A stretch of DNA of 7,047 bases from Rubritepida sp. (lineage in GTDB: Bacteria > Pseudomonadota > Alphaproteobacteria > Acetobacterales > Acetobacteraceae): assembly GCA_028291485.1 (NCBI GenBank), contig JAQGHZ010000180.1, positions 1 to 7,047 of the forward strand, read 5' to 3'. Under the pieces are notes generated by a model. It made no database searches. It was not told the DNA's origin and saw only the letters and a program-made list of their open reading frames with translations. Every line of letters starts with the position of its first letter. Within the stretch, counting starts at the first letter, position 1. Below are positions 1 through 5,488 of the stretch, piece after piece. A program made the translations under genes and the position numbers.

Positions 1-49
1 AATCCGGTTCGCGGAAGAGGCGCGCCGAGGGCCCCGCGACAGTAGACAC
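1..49 (-). CDS. Start of a gene running out of the window (partial, product unknown)
   Basis: Reading the minus strand from a GTG at 49-47 gives 16 codons, MSTVAGPSARLFREPD, open to the window edge. The GTG is preceded by GGGGAAACGTAAAA (64-51), exactly the 14 nt that precede the ATG of the amidohydrolase upstream, so the same ribosome-binding leader appears to serve both genes. The gene is co-directional with the binding protein and amidohydrolase and begins 75 nt after the amidohydrolase stop. In family 5 ABC transporter operons the next gene is often a permease, and a short polar N-terminus would fit one, but 16 residues cannot establish this. The start call rests on the ribosome-binding site and the open frame only. 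Confidence 0.45.
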   Translation of the reverse strand, partial: MSTVAGPSARLFREPD

Positions 50-50
50 G

Positions 51-64
51 TTTTACGTTTCCCC
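51..64 (-). repeat. 14-bp translation-initiation repeat, copy 1
   Basis: Plus strand TTTTACGTTTCCCC; on the coding minus strand it reads GGGGAAACGTAAAA and sits one base before the GTG start at 49. It is an exact copy of 1727-1740. GGGGA is a plausible Shine-Dalgarno core with about 10 nt to the start codon. The AT-rich tail should leave the start region unstructured. Confidence 0.6.
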
Positions 65-88
65 ACTTTTGCTCATCGTGGGTCGTTT

Positions 89-113
89 GCCGGCACTCGC
101 CAAGAGTGCCGGC
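89..113 (-). promoter_or_regulatory. Intercistronic hairpin after the amidohydrolase gene
   Basis: There is a perfect 10-bp inverted repeat, GCCGGCACTC and GAGTGCCGGC, around a 5-nt loop. It starts 12 nt after the amidohydrolase stop codon and lies 40 nt before the next predicted start. On the minus strand the hairpin is followed by AAACGACC, with no run of U, so it is not a standard intrinsic terminator. A 3'-end-stabilising or attenuating hairpin is the more likely role, because it would let the upstream genes be expressed at a different level from the downstream gene. The structure is seen directly; the role is inferred. Confidence 0.55.
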
Positions 114-124
114 GTTGCGTGCCG

Positions 125-1726
125 CTAAAGCGCCTCGCCCGCACCGGTGCCGTTATGCGGCGTCGGGAAGCACCACTCCTCGCCCCGTTCGGTCGTGATG
201 TATTCCGGCCAGCGCAGGTCGACCGGCGGATCGAAATCGGCGGGCAGCAGGGGTCCGACCCATCCCGTTCCACCGACGCCGCCGCCAGTCCGGTCACGGA
301 ATTCCGCCTGTGCGGCTTCCAGCACATCCGGCTGGGTAGCGAGGTCCACCAGGGTCAGCGCCATCGTCTTCGCCGCGACGAACATGCCGGGGTCGATTGC
401 CGATGGCAGCCCGCTGAGCGCGGTATAAGCCCAGTTCGGATAGACGTAGCCTTGCGTCGGCGGCTGCAGCCGTGGCCGGCCAGCGAGGAGCCGCACCGTC
501 GGCGCATGCCAGGAGAATTCCACATAGTCGTCGGCGCTGAGATGCTTCTGCCAGGCGGGCAGGCTGGCGCGCAGCCGAGCCTCGAACTCCGCTGGCGGCA
601 GCAGCTTACTCACGCTCGGGAGGAACGGATCGGCCATCGGCTCTACGCCGAGGTTGCGCTGCATCTCGCGGCCGAACTCCTTCGCCTCCTCCGAGAAGAC
701 GGGCGCGCCCACGACTTGCAGGTTCTTCCAGGTCAGGTCGGTCATCGCCGTGTTCGGCAGGCCGACGCGGGTCTTGGTCACCCAGCGCACGAAGGCGCGG
801 CAGCCGGTCATGCTCGCGACATGGCGCGCATTGTTCGCAAGGACGCGCCAGATCTGCTCCTGGATGCCGAGTGCGGAGGAGCGCCAGGAATACTGGATCT
901 GCGAGAAGCGCGGCGGCAGGTTGTCCGAAGTCGCGCCCGCATCGCCGAGGATGAATTCGTTCAGCGTCCAGGAGCCGGCATGCGGGAACATCGCCTCCTT
1001 GGTGTACTTGGTGGTCGTGTACATGAGGCACATGGCGTCGAGCGCGCCGGGGCAGCGCGCCTGCGCGTGCGCGCCCTCGATGGGCACCAGCGTGGGGTCG
1101 ATCCAGGTCTCCGGCGAATCCGCCTCGAAGCTGATGACCGCGCTCCAGTAGGCGCCGAAATGCGTCTCGCCGGTGACGGTGTTGTAGGGCCAGGGATGCC
1201 AGACCACGGCGGCGTCGAGCCCGTCGAAATAGCCCTTGGCCGCATGAATGGGCTTGGAGCCGCAGACCTTCTCGGCCGGCTCGCCGAAGAGCTTCAGCGT
1301 GCCCGCGACGCCGTGCGCCTGCATCGCCGCCTTGGCGCCGAGGATGGCCGTCAGCGCCGCCGTGCCGAGCATGGAATGCGGATCGGTGTGACCGGCGGTG
1401 TAAGGATGCAGCCCCTCGCGCGGCGCCTGATAGGGCACCACCTGTTGCGAATTGCCGGGCACCGCGTCGTATTCGGAGAAGCTCGCAAGAACAGGCCCGC
1501 CACTGCCCTGAGTCCACTTCGCGGCGAAGGCGGTCGGCATGTTGCCGGAGCCTTCCTCCACCTCGAAGCCTTCGGCGCGCAGCAGATCCACGTATTCGCG
1601 GACCGAGCGGTACTCGCGCCACGCCGGCTCCGCATAGGACCAGATCCGCGCATTGAAGGCGGAGAGCCGCGCTTCGTTCGCGGTGATGTAGTCGAGTGCG
1701 CTCTGGCGCACCGCGTCGTTCGTCAT
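125..1726 (-). CDS. M20-family amidohydrolase (AbgB-like metallohydrolase)
   Basis: This 533-residue protein resembles the M20 group that includes p-aminobenzoyl-glutamate hydrolase subunit B. These are cytoplasmic metal-dependent enzymes that cleave amide bonds of N-acyl amino acids or small peptides. Visible landmarks are SEYDAVPG (84-91), GHTDPHSMLGTA (112-123), FGEPAEK (147-153), WHP (176-178) and a C-terminal SWHAPTVRL segment; the middle should be the dimerisation domain. Two positions differ from the common M20D pattern. The Cys of HxCxH is Asp115, and the Glu after catalytic Glu152 is Lys153. These may mark a subfamily. There is no signal peptide, so it acts in the cytoplasm. The ATG at 1726 follows GGGGAAACGTAAAA. 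It lies 45 nt after the binding-protein stop and is probably in the same operon, hydrolysing what the transporter brings in. The family call is firm; the substrate is unknown. Confidence 0.88.
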   Translation of the reverse strand: MTNDAVRQSALDYITANEARLSAFNARIWSYAEPAWREYRSVREYVDLLRAEGFEVEEGSGNMPTAFAAKWTQGSGGPVLASFSEYDAVPGNSQQVVPYQAPREGLHPYTAGHTDPHSMLGTAALTAILGAKAAMQAHGVAGTLKLFGEPAEKVCGSKPIHAAKGYFDGLDAAVVWHPWPYNTVTGETHFGAYWSAVISFEADSPETWIDPTLVPIEGAHAQARCPGALDAMCLMYTTTKYTKEAMFPHAGSWTLNEFILGDAGATSDNLPPRFSQIQYSWRSSALGIQEQIWRVLANNARHVASMTGCRAFVRWVTKTRVGLPNTAMTDLTWKNLQVVGAPVFSEEAKEFGREMQRNLGVEPMADPFLPSVSKLLPPAEFEARLRASLPAWQKHLSADDYVEFSWHAPTVRLLAGRPRLQPPTQGYVYPNWAYTALSGLPSAIDPGMFVAAKTMALTLVDLATQPDVLEAAQAEFRDRTGGGVGGTGWVGPLLPADFDPPVDLRWPEYITTERGEEWCFPTPHNGTGAGEAL

Positions 1727-1740
1727 TTTTACGTTTCCCC
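1727..1740 (-). repeat. 14-bp translation-initiation repeat, copy 2
   Basis: Plus strand TTTTACGTTTCCCC, identical to 51-64. On the minus strand GGGGAAACGTAAAA abuts the ATG of the amidohydrolase directly, giving a GGGGA Shine-Dalgarno core with 9 nt spacing. This supports the chosen amidohydrolase start. Confidence 0.65.
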
Positions 1741-1771
1741 CAGATGGTGGATTGGACTGGCGTTCAGATTC

Positions 1772-3364
1772 TCAGCGGCGCCGGACGTTCCAGAACGTCG
1801 CAAAACCCTCGTTCACATCGGTGATGTTCGAGCGGAAGGCGGTCGGCTGCAAATACTGGCCGAGCGGGTAGTAGGGCACCTCGCGCATCGCCTCGAGCTG
1901 GATGTCGCGGCAGATGGCCTGCTGCGCGGCGAGGTCGGGCGCCTGGAACCAGGCGTCGCGCAGCTCCTCGATCTTCGGCATGGTGGCCCAGCCGCCATAG
2001 CCGGCATCGCCGTTGCCGCGCAGCGCGATGTGGCCCGCCGGGTTCAGCCAGTCCGTGCCGACCCAGTTGGTGACGAAGGCGCTCCATCCGCCCTCGGCGA
2101 TCGTGCCGCGGCGGTTGCGGCGCTGGAGCATCGCGTTGAACTCGACGGAATAGACCTCCACGTTCAGCCCGGCCTGCTTGAACATGTCCGTCACGACAGC
2201 GCCCATCAGCGCATTGGGCTCGGAGGTGGAGGGGATCATCAGCAGAACCTGCTCGCCATTGTAGCCCGCGGCGCGCAGGTCGGCGCGCGCCTTGGCGTAG
2301 TCGCGCGGGCCGGTCAGCGGCGCCAGTCCGGCGTCGGAGGCCATCGGCGTGCCCGGCCCGAAGAAGCCGAGCGGCGTGTGGTAGAGGCTGGTCTCCGCCG
2401 GCCCGACCAGCGCCTGCATGCAGGAGACCTGGTCGATCGCGCTCCACAGCGCGCGGCGGATCGCCGGATTGTTGAAGGGCGGCTGGATGTGGTTCACGCG
2501 CACCATGCCGACGAAGCCCGACTTGTCGAGCACGCGCACCTGCACGTTGCGGTTCCGCCGCATGAGCGGAATCAGGTTGTGATAGGCGTATTCCTGCCAG
2601 TCCGCCTCGCCCGCCATCAGCGCGTTGGTGGCCGTCGCGCTGTCCGGCATGACCGTCCATTCGACGCGGTCGAAATGCACGACCTTGGGGCCCGCCGTCC
2701 ATTCGCGCGGGCCGTCCTTGCGCGGCACATAGCCCTCGAACTTCGTGTAGACGAGGCGCGAGCCCGGCACGCGCTCATCCGCCTTGAAGCGGAACGGCCC
2801 GCTGCCGATCATCTCCGGGACCTGGCGAAAGGGGTCAGTGTTGGCCAGCCGCTCGGGCATCATGGCGCAGACCGGCACGGAGGCCTTGCCCAGCGCGATC
2901 GGCAGCTGCGGGAAGGGGCGCTTCAGCCGGAAGCGGATGGTGCGGTCGTCAGGCGCGGAGAGCTCGTCCGTCGTCGCCATCAGCGTCTCGCCGAAGGGGT
3001 CGCGCCTGGCCCAGCGCCTGATGCTCGCCACGCAGTCGCGCGCCGTCACCTTCTCGCCGTCGTGCCACATCAGCCCGTCGCGCAGCGTGAGGTTCCACAG
3101 CTTGCCGTCATTCTCGACGGTGTGGCCGTCCACCATCTGCGGCACGGCCTGGTAGTTGCCGTCCATGCCGTAGAGCGTGTCGAAGACCATGTAGCCGTGG
3201 TTGCGGCTGATATAGGCCGTGGTCGTGACCGGATCGAGCGTGATCAGGTCCTGCTGCGGCGTGAACTTCAGCGTGGTGGCCGATTGCGCGCGGACGGCGG
3301 AGGGGGCGCCGAGGGGGGACGCGATGGCGGCGCCGGTGGCCGCAAGCAGGCTGCGTCGTTGCAT
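1772..3364 (-). CDS. ABC transporter substrate-binding protein, family 5 (peptide/opine type)
   Basis: This 530-residue periplasmic binding protein is of the DppA/OppA type (SBP_bac_5), of normal family length. The N-terminus QRRSLLAATGAAIASPLGA has a twin-arginine followed by a hydrophobic stretch, and a likely cleavage region near AVRAQS (about 23-28), so export by Tat (or possibly Sec) is expected. No lipobox Cys is seen. Family-typical stretches follow: TLKFTPQQDLITLDPV after the signal, then NLTLRDGLMWHDGEKVTARD (the conserved ligand-cleft lead-in), and GSGPFRFK. In this family the protein captures di- or oligopeptides or related compounds and delivers them to an inner-membrane permease. 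The ATG at 3364 has GAGGAG (3379-3374) 9 nt upstream. The gene leads an operon with the M20 amidohydrolase. Its start codon lies in a long inverted repeat (3358-3431). No permease or ATPase genes lie in the window. The ligand cannot be predicted. Confidence 0.92.
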   Translation of the reverse strand: MQRRSLLAATGAAIASPLGAPSAVRAQSATTLKFTPQQDLITLDPVTTTAYISRNHGYMVFDTLYGMDGNYQAVPQMVDGHTVENDGKLWNLTLRDGLMWHDGEKVTARDCVASIRRWARRDPFGETLMATTDELSAPDDRTIRFRLKRPFPQLPIALGKASVPVCAMMPERLANTDPFRQVPEMIGSGPFRFKADERVPGSRLVYTKFEGYVPRKDGPREWTAGPKVVHFDRVEWTVMPDSATATNALMAGEADWQEYAYHNLIPLMRRNRNVQVRVLDKSGFVGMVRVNHIQPPFNNPAIRRALWSAIDQVSCMQALVGPAETSLYHTPLGFFGPGTPMASDAGLAPLTGPRDYAKARADLRAAGYNGEQVLLMIPSTSEPNALMGAVVTDMFKQAGLNVEVYSVEFNAMLQRRNRRGTIAEGGWSAFVTNWVGTDWLNPAGHIALRGNGDAGYGGWATMPKIEELRDAWFQAPDLAAQQAICRDIQLEAMREVPYYPLGQYLQPTAFRSNITDVNEGFATFWNVRRR

Positions 3365-3431
3365 GGGGGGATACTCCTCGTCCGGATCTTAATGCGGGCG
3401 GGAGGATGCGCCGATCCTCCCCCCATGCAAC
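3358..3431 (-). promoter_or_regulatory. Leader inverted repeat covering the binding-protein start codon
   Basis: The sequences GTTGCATGGGGGG (3358-3370) and CCCCCCATGCAAC (3419-3431) are perfect 13-nt reverse complements. In the minus-strand transcript the upstream arm could pair with the segment holding the binding-protein ATG (3364-3362), placing the GAGGAG ribosome-binding site (3379-3374) in the enclosed loop. This could block translation initiation until the structure is opened. A DNA-level role as an operator is an alternative. The repeat is seen directly; the function is inferred. Confidence 0.5.
3400..3421 (-). promoter_or_regulatory. Inner hairpin of the binding-protein leader
   Basis: GGGAGGAT and ATCCTCCC form a perfect 8-bp stem with a 6-nt loop, nested inside the 13-nt repeat and sharing three bases (3419-3421) with its upstream arm. 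In the transcript the 3' arm contains UCCUC, which is also complementary to the GAGGA of the gene's Shine-Dalgarno. Two partly exclusive pairings are therefore possible: hairpin closed with the Shine-Dalgarno free, or anti-Shine-Dalgarno pairing. This is a paper prediction without an energy calculation. Confidence 0.4.
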
Positions 3432-3451
3432 CCGATCGAGGCCGGCTTGGG

Positions 3452-3468
3452 ATGCCCGGAACAGGCAT
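3452..3468. promoter_or_regulatory. Small dyad upstream of the binding-protein operon
   Basis: ATGCC and GGCAT form 5-bp arms around a 7-bp centre, next to the larger palindrome at 3470-3495. It lies about 90-105 bp upstream of the binding-protein ATG, where an operator could sit. It is short enough to be chance. Confidence 0.2.
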
Positions 3469-3469
3469 T

Positions 3470-3495
3470 TGCTCAATTGGCCGGCCGGTTGAGCA
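3470..3495. promoter_or_regulatory. 26-bp near-perfect palindrome between the VOC pair and the binding-protein gene
   Basis: The two halves, TGCTCAATTGGCC and GGCCGGTTGAGCA, are reverse complements except at two adjacent positions, with no spacer. It lies about 48 bp after the stop of the second VOC gene and 106 bp before the binding-protein ATG. On the minus strand it is followed by AATGCCTG rather than a U run, so it is a weak candidate for an intrinsic terminator of the VOC operon. A dimeric-regulator operator for the transporter operon is equally possible. Confidence 0.4.
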
Positions 3496-3542
3496 TCTCC
3501 TGGGCAGCCTTCGGAGCCGTGAATCACCCTCTCAGCGATGGG

Positions 3543-4013
3543 TCAGCCCTGCCAGGCCTTCTCCAGCGCGGCGATGTCGAGCTTCACCATGCCCATGAGG
3601 GACTGCATGACGCGTGCGCCCTTCACCGGATCGGCCATCCAGCGCCCGATCGCGCTCGGCACGACCTGCCAGGACACGCCGTAGCGGTCCTTCAGCCAGC
3701 CGCATTGCTCGGTCTTGCCCCCGCCGGCGAGCAGCCCGTCCCAGACGCGATCGAGCTCGGCCTGGTCGGCCACGTCCACGGCGAGCGAGATGGCAGGGGT
3801 GTATTCCATCTTCATCCCGCCGTTCAGCGCGAGGAAGCGCTGGCCGGCCAGCCTGAACTCCACGATCAGCACGCTGCCGGCCGGGCCGGAGGGGCCGTCC
3901 GAGGCGTTCTTCTGCACATGGGTGATCGAGGAATCCGGGATCACCGAGACGTAGAAATTCGCGGCCTCCTCGGCGGCGCTCTCGAACCAGAGGCAGGGGG
4001 CGATCTTGCTCAA
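3543..4013 (-). CDS. VOC-family protein, PhnB-like (3-dmu-9_3-mt type)
   Basis: This 156-residue protein of the vicinal-oxygen-chelate (glyoxalase/bleomycin-resistance) fold belongs to the PhnB-like group. It begins LSKIAPCLWFESAAEEAANF and carries the group's typical C-terminal third: KDRYGVSWQVVPSAIGRWM (108-126), then VMQSLMGMVKLDIAALEKAW (135-154). Members are small cytoplasmic proteins, often without a known reaction. The start is taken as TTG at 4013, with AGGAG 8 nt upstream. This TTG overlaps the TGA of the preceding VOC gene (TTGA, 4013-4010), which implies translational coupling. The frame stays open upstream to 4535, but that extension is only the antisense-like reading of the first VOC gene. 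An ATG at 4020 is in another frame. The family call is firm and the function unknown. Confidence 0.87.
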   Translation of the reverse strand: MSKIAPCLWFESAAEEAANFYVSVIPDSSITHVQKNASDGPSGPAGSVLIVEFRLAGQRFLALNGGMKMEYTPAISLAVDVADQAELDRVWDGLLAGGGKTEQCGWLKDRYGVSWQVVPSAIGRWMADPVKGARVMQSLMGMVKLDIAALEKAWQG

Positions 4014-4447
4014 GCCGCATTCTCCTGGCCCGCGCAGACCTGCTGGAAGGCGGCCATGTCCATCCACATGATCTCCCAGATATGACCGTCCGGGTCCTCG
4101 TAGCTGCGGCCGTACATGATGCCGTGATCCTGCTTCGGGCAGGGATCGGCCTTGCCGCCGCCGGCGACGGCGTTCGTCACCGCCTGGTCCACCGCGTCGC
4201 GACTCTCGGCCGAGATGCAGAGCAGGACCTCGCTCACCGTCTTCGCATCCGCGACCGCCTTCGGCGTGAACTGGCGGAATTTTTCGTGCGTCAGCAGCAT
4301 GACGTGGATGGCCTCGGACAGGACCATGCAATTGGCGGTCGTGTCGTCGCAGAACATCGGATTCTTGGTGAAGCCGGCGGCCTCGTAGAAGGCGGTGGCG
4401 CGCGCCAGGTCGGCGACGGGCAGGTTGACGAAGATCATCTGGGCCAT
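4010..4447 (-). CDS. VOC-family (glyoxalase-like) protein
   Basis: This 145-residue VOC-superfamily protein begins MAQMIFVNLPVADLARATAF, the usual first beta strand and helix of one betaalphabetabetabeta module. It ends with the YEDPDGHIWEIMWMD segment (116-130) that closes the second module. This resembles the predicted lactoylglutathione-lyase-like group often labelled glyoxalase, where no true glyoxalase I activity is established. The start ATG at 4447 is preceded by GAGGA with 7 nt spacing. It is the first gene of a two-gene operon with the PhnB-like gene and overlaps its TTG by 4 nt. Tandem VOC genes may come from duplication or form paired domains, though the two sequences are only distantly alike. 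The substrate is unknown. Confidence 0.88.
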   Translation of the reverse strand: MAQMIFVNLPVADLARATAFYEAAGFTKNPMFCDDTTANCMVLSEAIHVMLLTHEKFRQFTPKAVADAKTVSEVLLCISAESRDAVDQAVTNAVAGGGKADPCPKQDHGIMYGRSYEDPDGHIWEIMWMDMAAFQQVCAGQENAA

Positions 4448-4452
4448 GGTTG

Positions 4453-4482
4453 GTTCCTCTCGGTGGGACTGCTCCGAGGAAC
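4453..4482 (-). promoter_or_regulatory. Possible Shine-Dalgarno-masking hairpin before the VOC operon
   Basis: GTTCCTC (4453-4459) and GAGGAAC (4476-4482) are perfect 7-bp inverted arms. In the minus-strand transcript the downstream arm GAGGAAC is the ribosome-binding site of the first VOC gene, so the upstream arm could mask it through a 16-nt loop. With short arms and a large loop, this is a weak candidate. Confidence 0.3.
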
Positions 4483-4638
4483 GAAGCGACCCGGCGAGAT
4501 CCTACAACGGCCCTGAAAAAATTCGACCGGAACAACCATGCCGTTCGGGTCGCGATTCCAATGGCGCCAGATCATCGGGAAGCGCGGCGCGGGGCCTCGT
4601 CCGGCACGCAAACCCGAATCGCCCGACATTTTTCAAAG

Positions 4639-4695
4639 TGTGTAACCGACAGAAAGTAATGGGAATTACCGGATCGGCTTACAGACCGTTACACA
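4639..4695. promoter_or_regulatory. Cluster of GTAA/TTAC half-sites, probable regulator-binding region
   Basis: The outer arms TGTGTAAC (4639-4646) and GTTACACA (4688-4695) are perfect 8-bp inverted repeats. Inside lie GTAAT (4656-4660) and ATTAC (4665-4669), and a tandem TTACA pair spaced one helical turn apart (4679-4683, 4689-4693). The TTACAGACCGTTACA stretch has the direct-repeat form used by OmpR-family response regulators, while the outer inverted arms would suit a TetR-like dimer. The cluster lies 87 bp or more upstream of the secreted-protein ATG and about 190 bp from the VOC start, so control of the former is more likely. Confidence 0.45.
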
Positions 4696-4781
4696 TTGCC
4701 CCAGGAAAGTGGCAGCTCCGCCGCCACCCTGCCCCATTGAAACAGTTGAAGCGGCATATGGAAGTCCTGAAGGAGGAAACC

Positions 4782-5060
4782 ATGCGTCGCCTTCTCATCG
4801 CAGCCGCACTCGGGATCGGGGTTCTCTCGGCGGGCGCAGCGAGCCAACAGGCCGCCGCCGCGCCGTTCCATCCCGGTCAGGCGGAGTGGGGCGTCGGCGT
4901 GACGCCCGTCCAATACTACCGCCACGGCTACGCCCGGCCGTATTACGGCCCGCGGCACTATTACGGGTATGGGCCGCCGCGCCGCTACGGCTACTACGCG
5001 CCGCCGCCGCCGCCGCGCTACTACCGGCCCTACCACTCCCCCTATTACGGCTGGCGGTAA
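4782..5060 (+). CDS. Small secreted Tyr/Pro-rich protein
   Basis: This 92-residue protein has a clear Sec signal peptide, MRRLLIAAALGIGVLSAGAA, with a likely cleavage near the AAAA-PF junction (about 24-28). The mature part of about 65 residues is dominated by Tyr, Pro, Arg and Gly: YYRHGYARPYYGPRHYYGYG, then a run of five prolines (74-78), then RYYRPYHSPYYGWR. No Cys and no enzyme motif are seen. Such low-complexity Tyr-rich exported peptides are common in alphaproteobacteria and mostly uncharacterised; they may act in the periplasm or cell envelope. The start is set at 4782 because AGGAGG (4771-4776) lies 5 nt upstream and the signal peptide begins there. An in-frame ATG at 4758 would add MEVLKEET, which does not suit a signal peptide. 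It is monocistronic and convergent with the amidase remnant. Confidence 0.8.
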   Translation: MRRLLIAAALGIGVLSAGAASQQAAAAPFHPGQAEWGVGVTPVQYYRHGYARPYYGPRHYYGYGPPRRYGYYAPPPPPRYYRPYHSPYYGWR

Positions 5061-5067
5061 CCGCCGA

Positions 5068-5488
5068 TCAGGCGATCGCCGGCTCGATGGTCTCGACCAT
5101 CCACCGCGCGATCGCCGTCATACGCACGCCCATCGCGGCGGCCGATCTGGCGCCCGCCTCGCGCAGCACCCAGACGGCCGCGTTGTCACGCTTCGGGAAG
5201 TTGCCCTGATAGGCGATGCAGCCCATCTGCGTCGGCTTGGTCGTGAGCAGGTCCTTGATGCCGATGGGCGTGCCGTCGATCGGCGAGAGCGGCTTTCCCG
5301 ATTTCCAACACGCCGTGCTGGCATCCGCGCCCTCGCGCGCGCCCGTCTCGTTCACCACCACCCAGGCCCGCACGACCGGCTCCCGCGCGGCGATGGTCTC
5401 GAGGCAGCGCTCCAGATAGGCACGCGGCGAATCCCCGCCCGTGGCGAAGGTGGGCGTGGCATGCGGGGGCGCCCTCCACCGGCATCAT
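5068..5488 (-). pseudogene. Amidase (amidase-signature family) remnant, truncated
   Basis: In the minus-strand frame from 5460 to 5068, 130 codons read as the N-terminal part of an amidase-signature enzyme: SPRAYLERCLETIAAREPVV, then LSPIDGTPIGIKDLL with the catalytic-lysine motif (Lys69 of the frame), then MGCIAYQGNFPKRDNAAVWV and REAGA. At that point family members continue into a Gly-rich core with the cis-Ser and Ser nucleophile, but here the frame runs 26 unrelated residues to a stop, so both catalytic serines are absent. Intact enzymes are usually about 450-500 residues. The 5' end is also damaged. The frame has no ATG, GTG or TTG before a TGA, whereas ATGATG at 5488 starts MMPVEGAP in another frame, so one indel near 5465 would rejoin them. 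I read this as a decayed gene; it cannot be a working amidase. Confidence 0.72.

Larger units (their letters stand above)
4448..4781. other. Divergent intergenic region (334 bp)
   Basis: No gene is supported here, though a frame on the plus strand is open through it. It must hold the promoters of the minus-strand VOC pair and the plus-strand secreted-protein gene. From left to right there is a leader inverted repeat for the VOC gene (4453-4482), a GC-rich stretch without evident signals, and an AT-richer segment with GTAA/TTAC half-sites (4639-4695). The ribosome-binding site AGGAGG (4771-4776) of the secreted protein closes the region. I could not pick convincing -35/-10 pairs for either direction. 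Confidence 0.6.

Noticed and set aside
89..113. Hairpin as a classical Rho-independent terminator
   Set aside because: Neither strand has a run of T after the stem.
119..3598. A 1159-codon open frame on the plus strand opposite the amidohydrolase and binding-protein genes
   Set aside because: It is an antisense shadow of high-GC coding sequence. The translation is Arg/Ala/His-rich with no family character, while the minus strand encodes two clear protein families.
3543..4535. A single 330-residue VOC protein from the long open minus-strand frame
   Set aside because: Only the last 156 residues have VOC character. The upstream part is another-frame reading of the first VOC gene, and a well-placed ribosome-binding site supports the TTG at 4013.
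4395..5060. An N-terminally extended (221-residue) form of the secreted protein
   Set aside because: The extension crosses the divergent spacer and the VOC start. The AGGAGG and signal peptide place the start at 4782.
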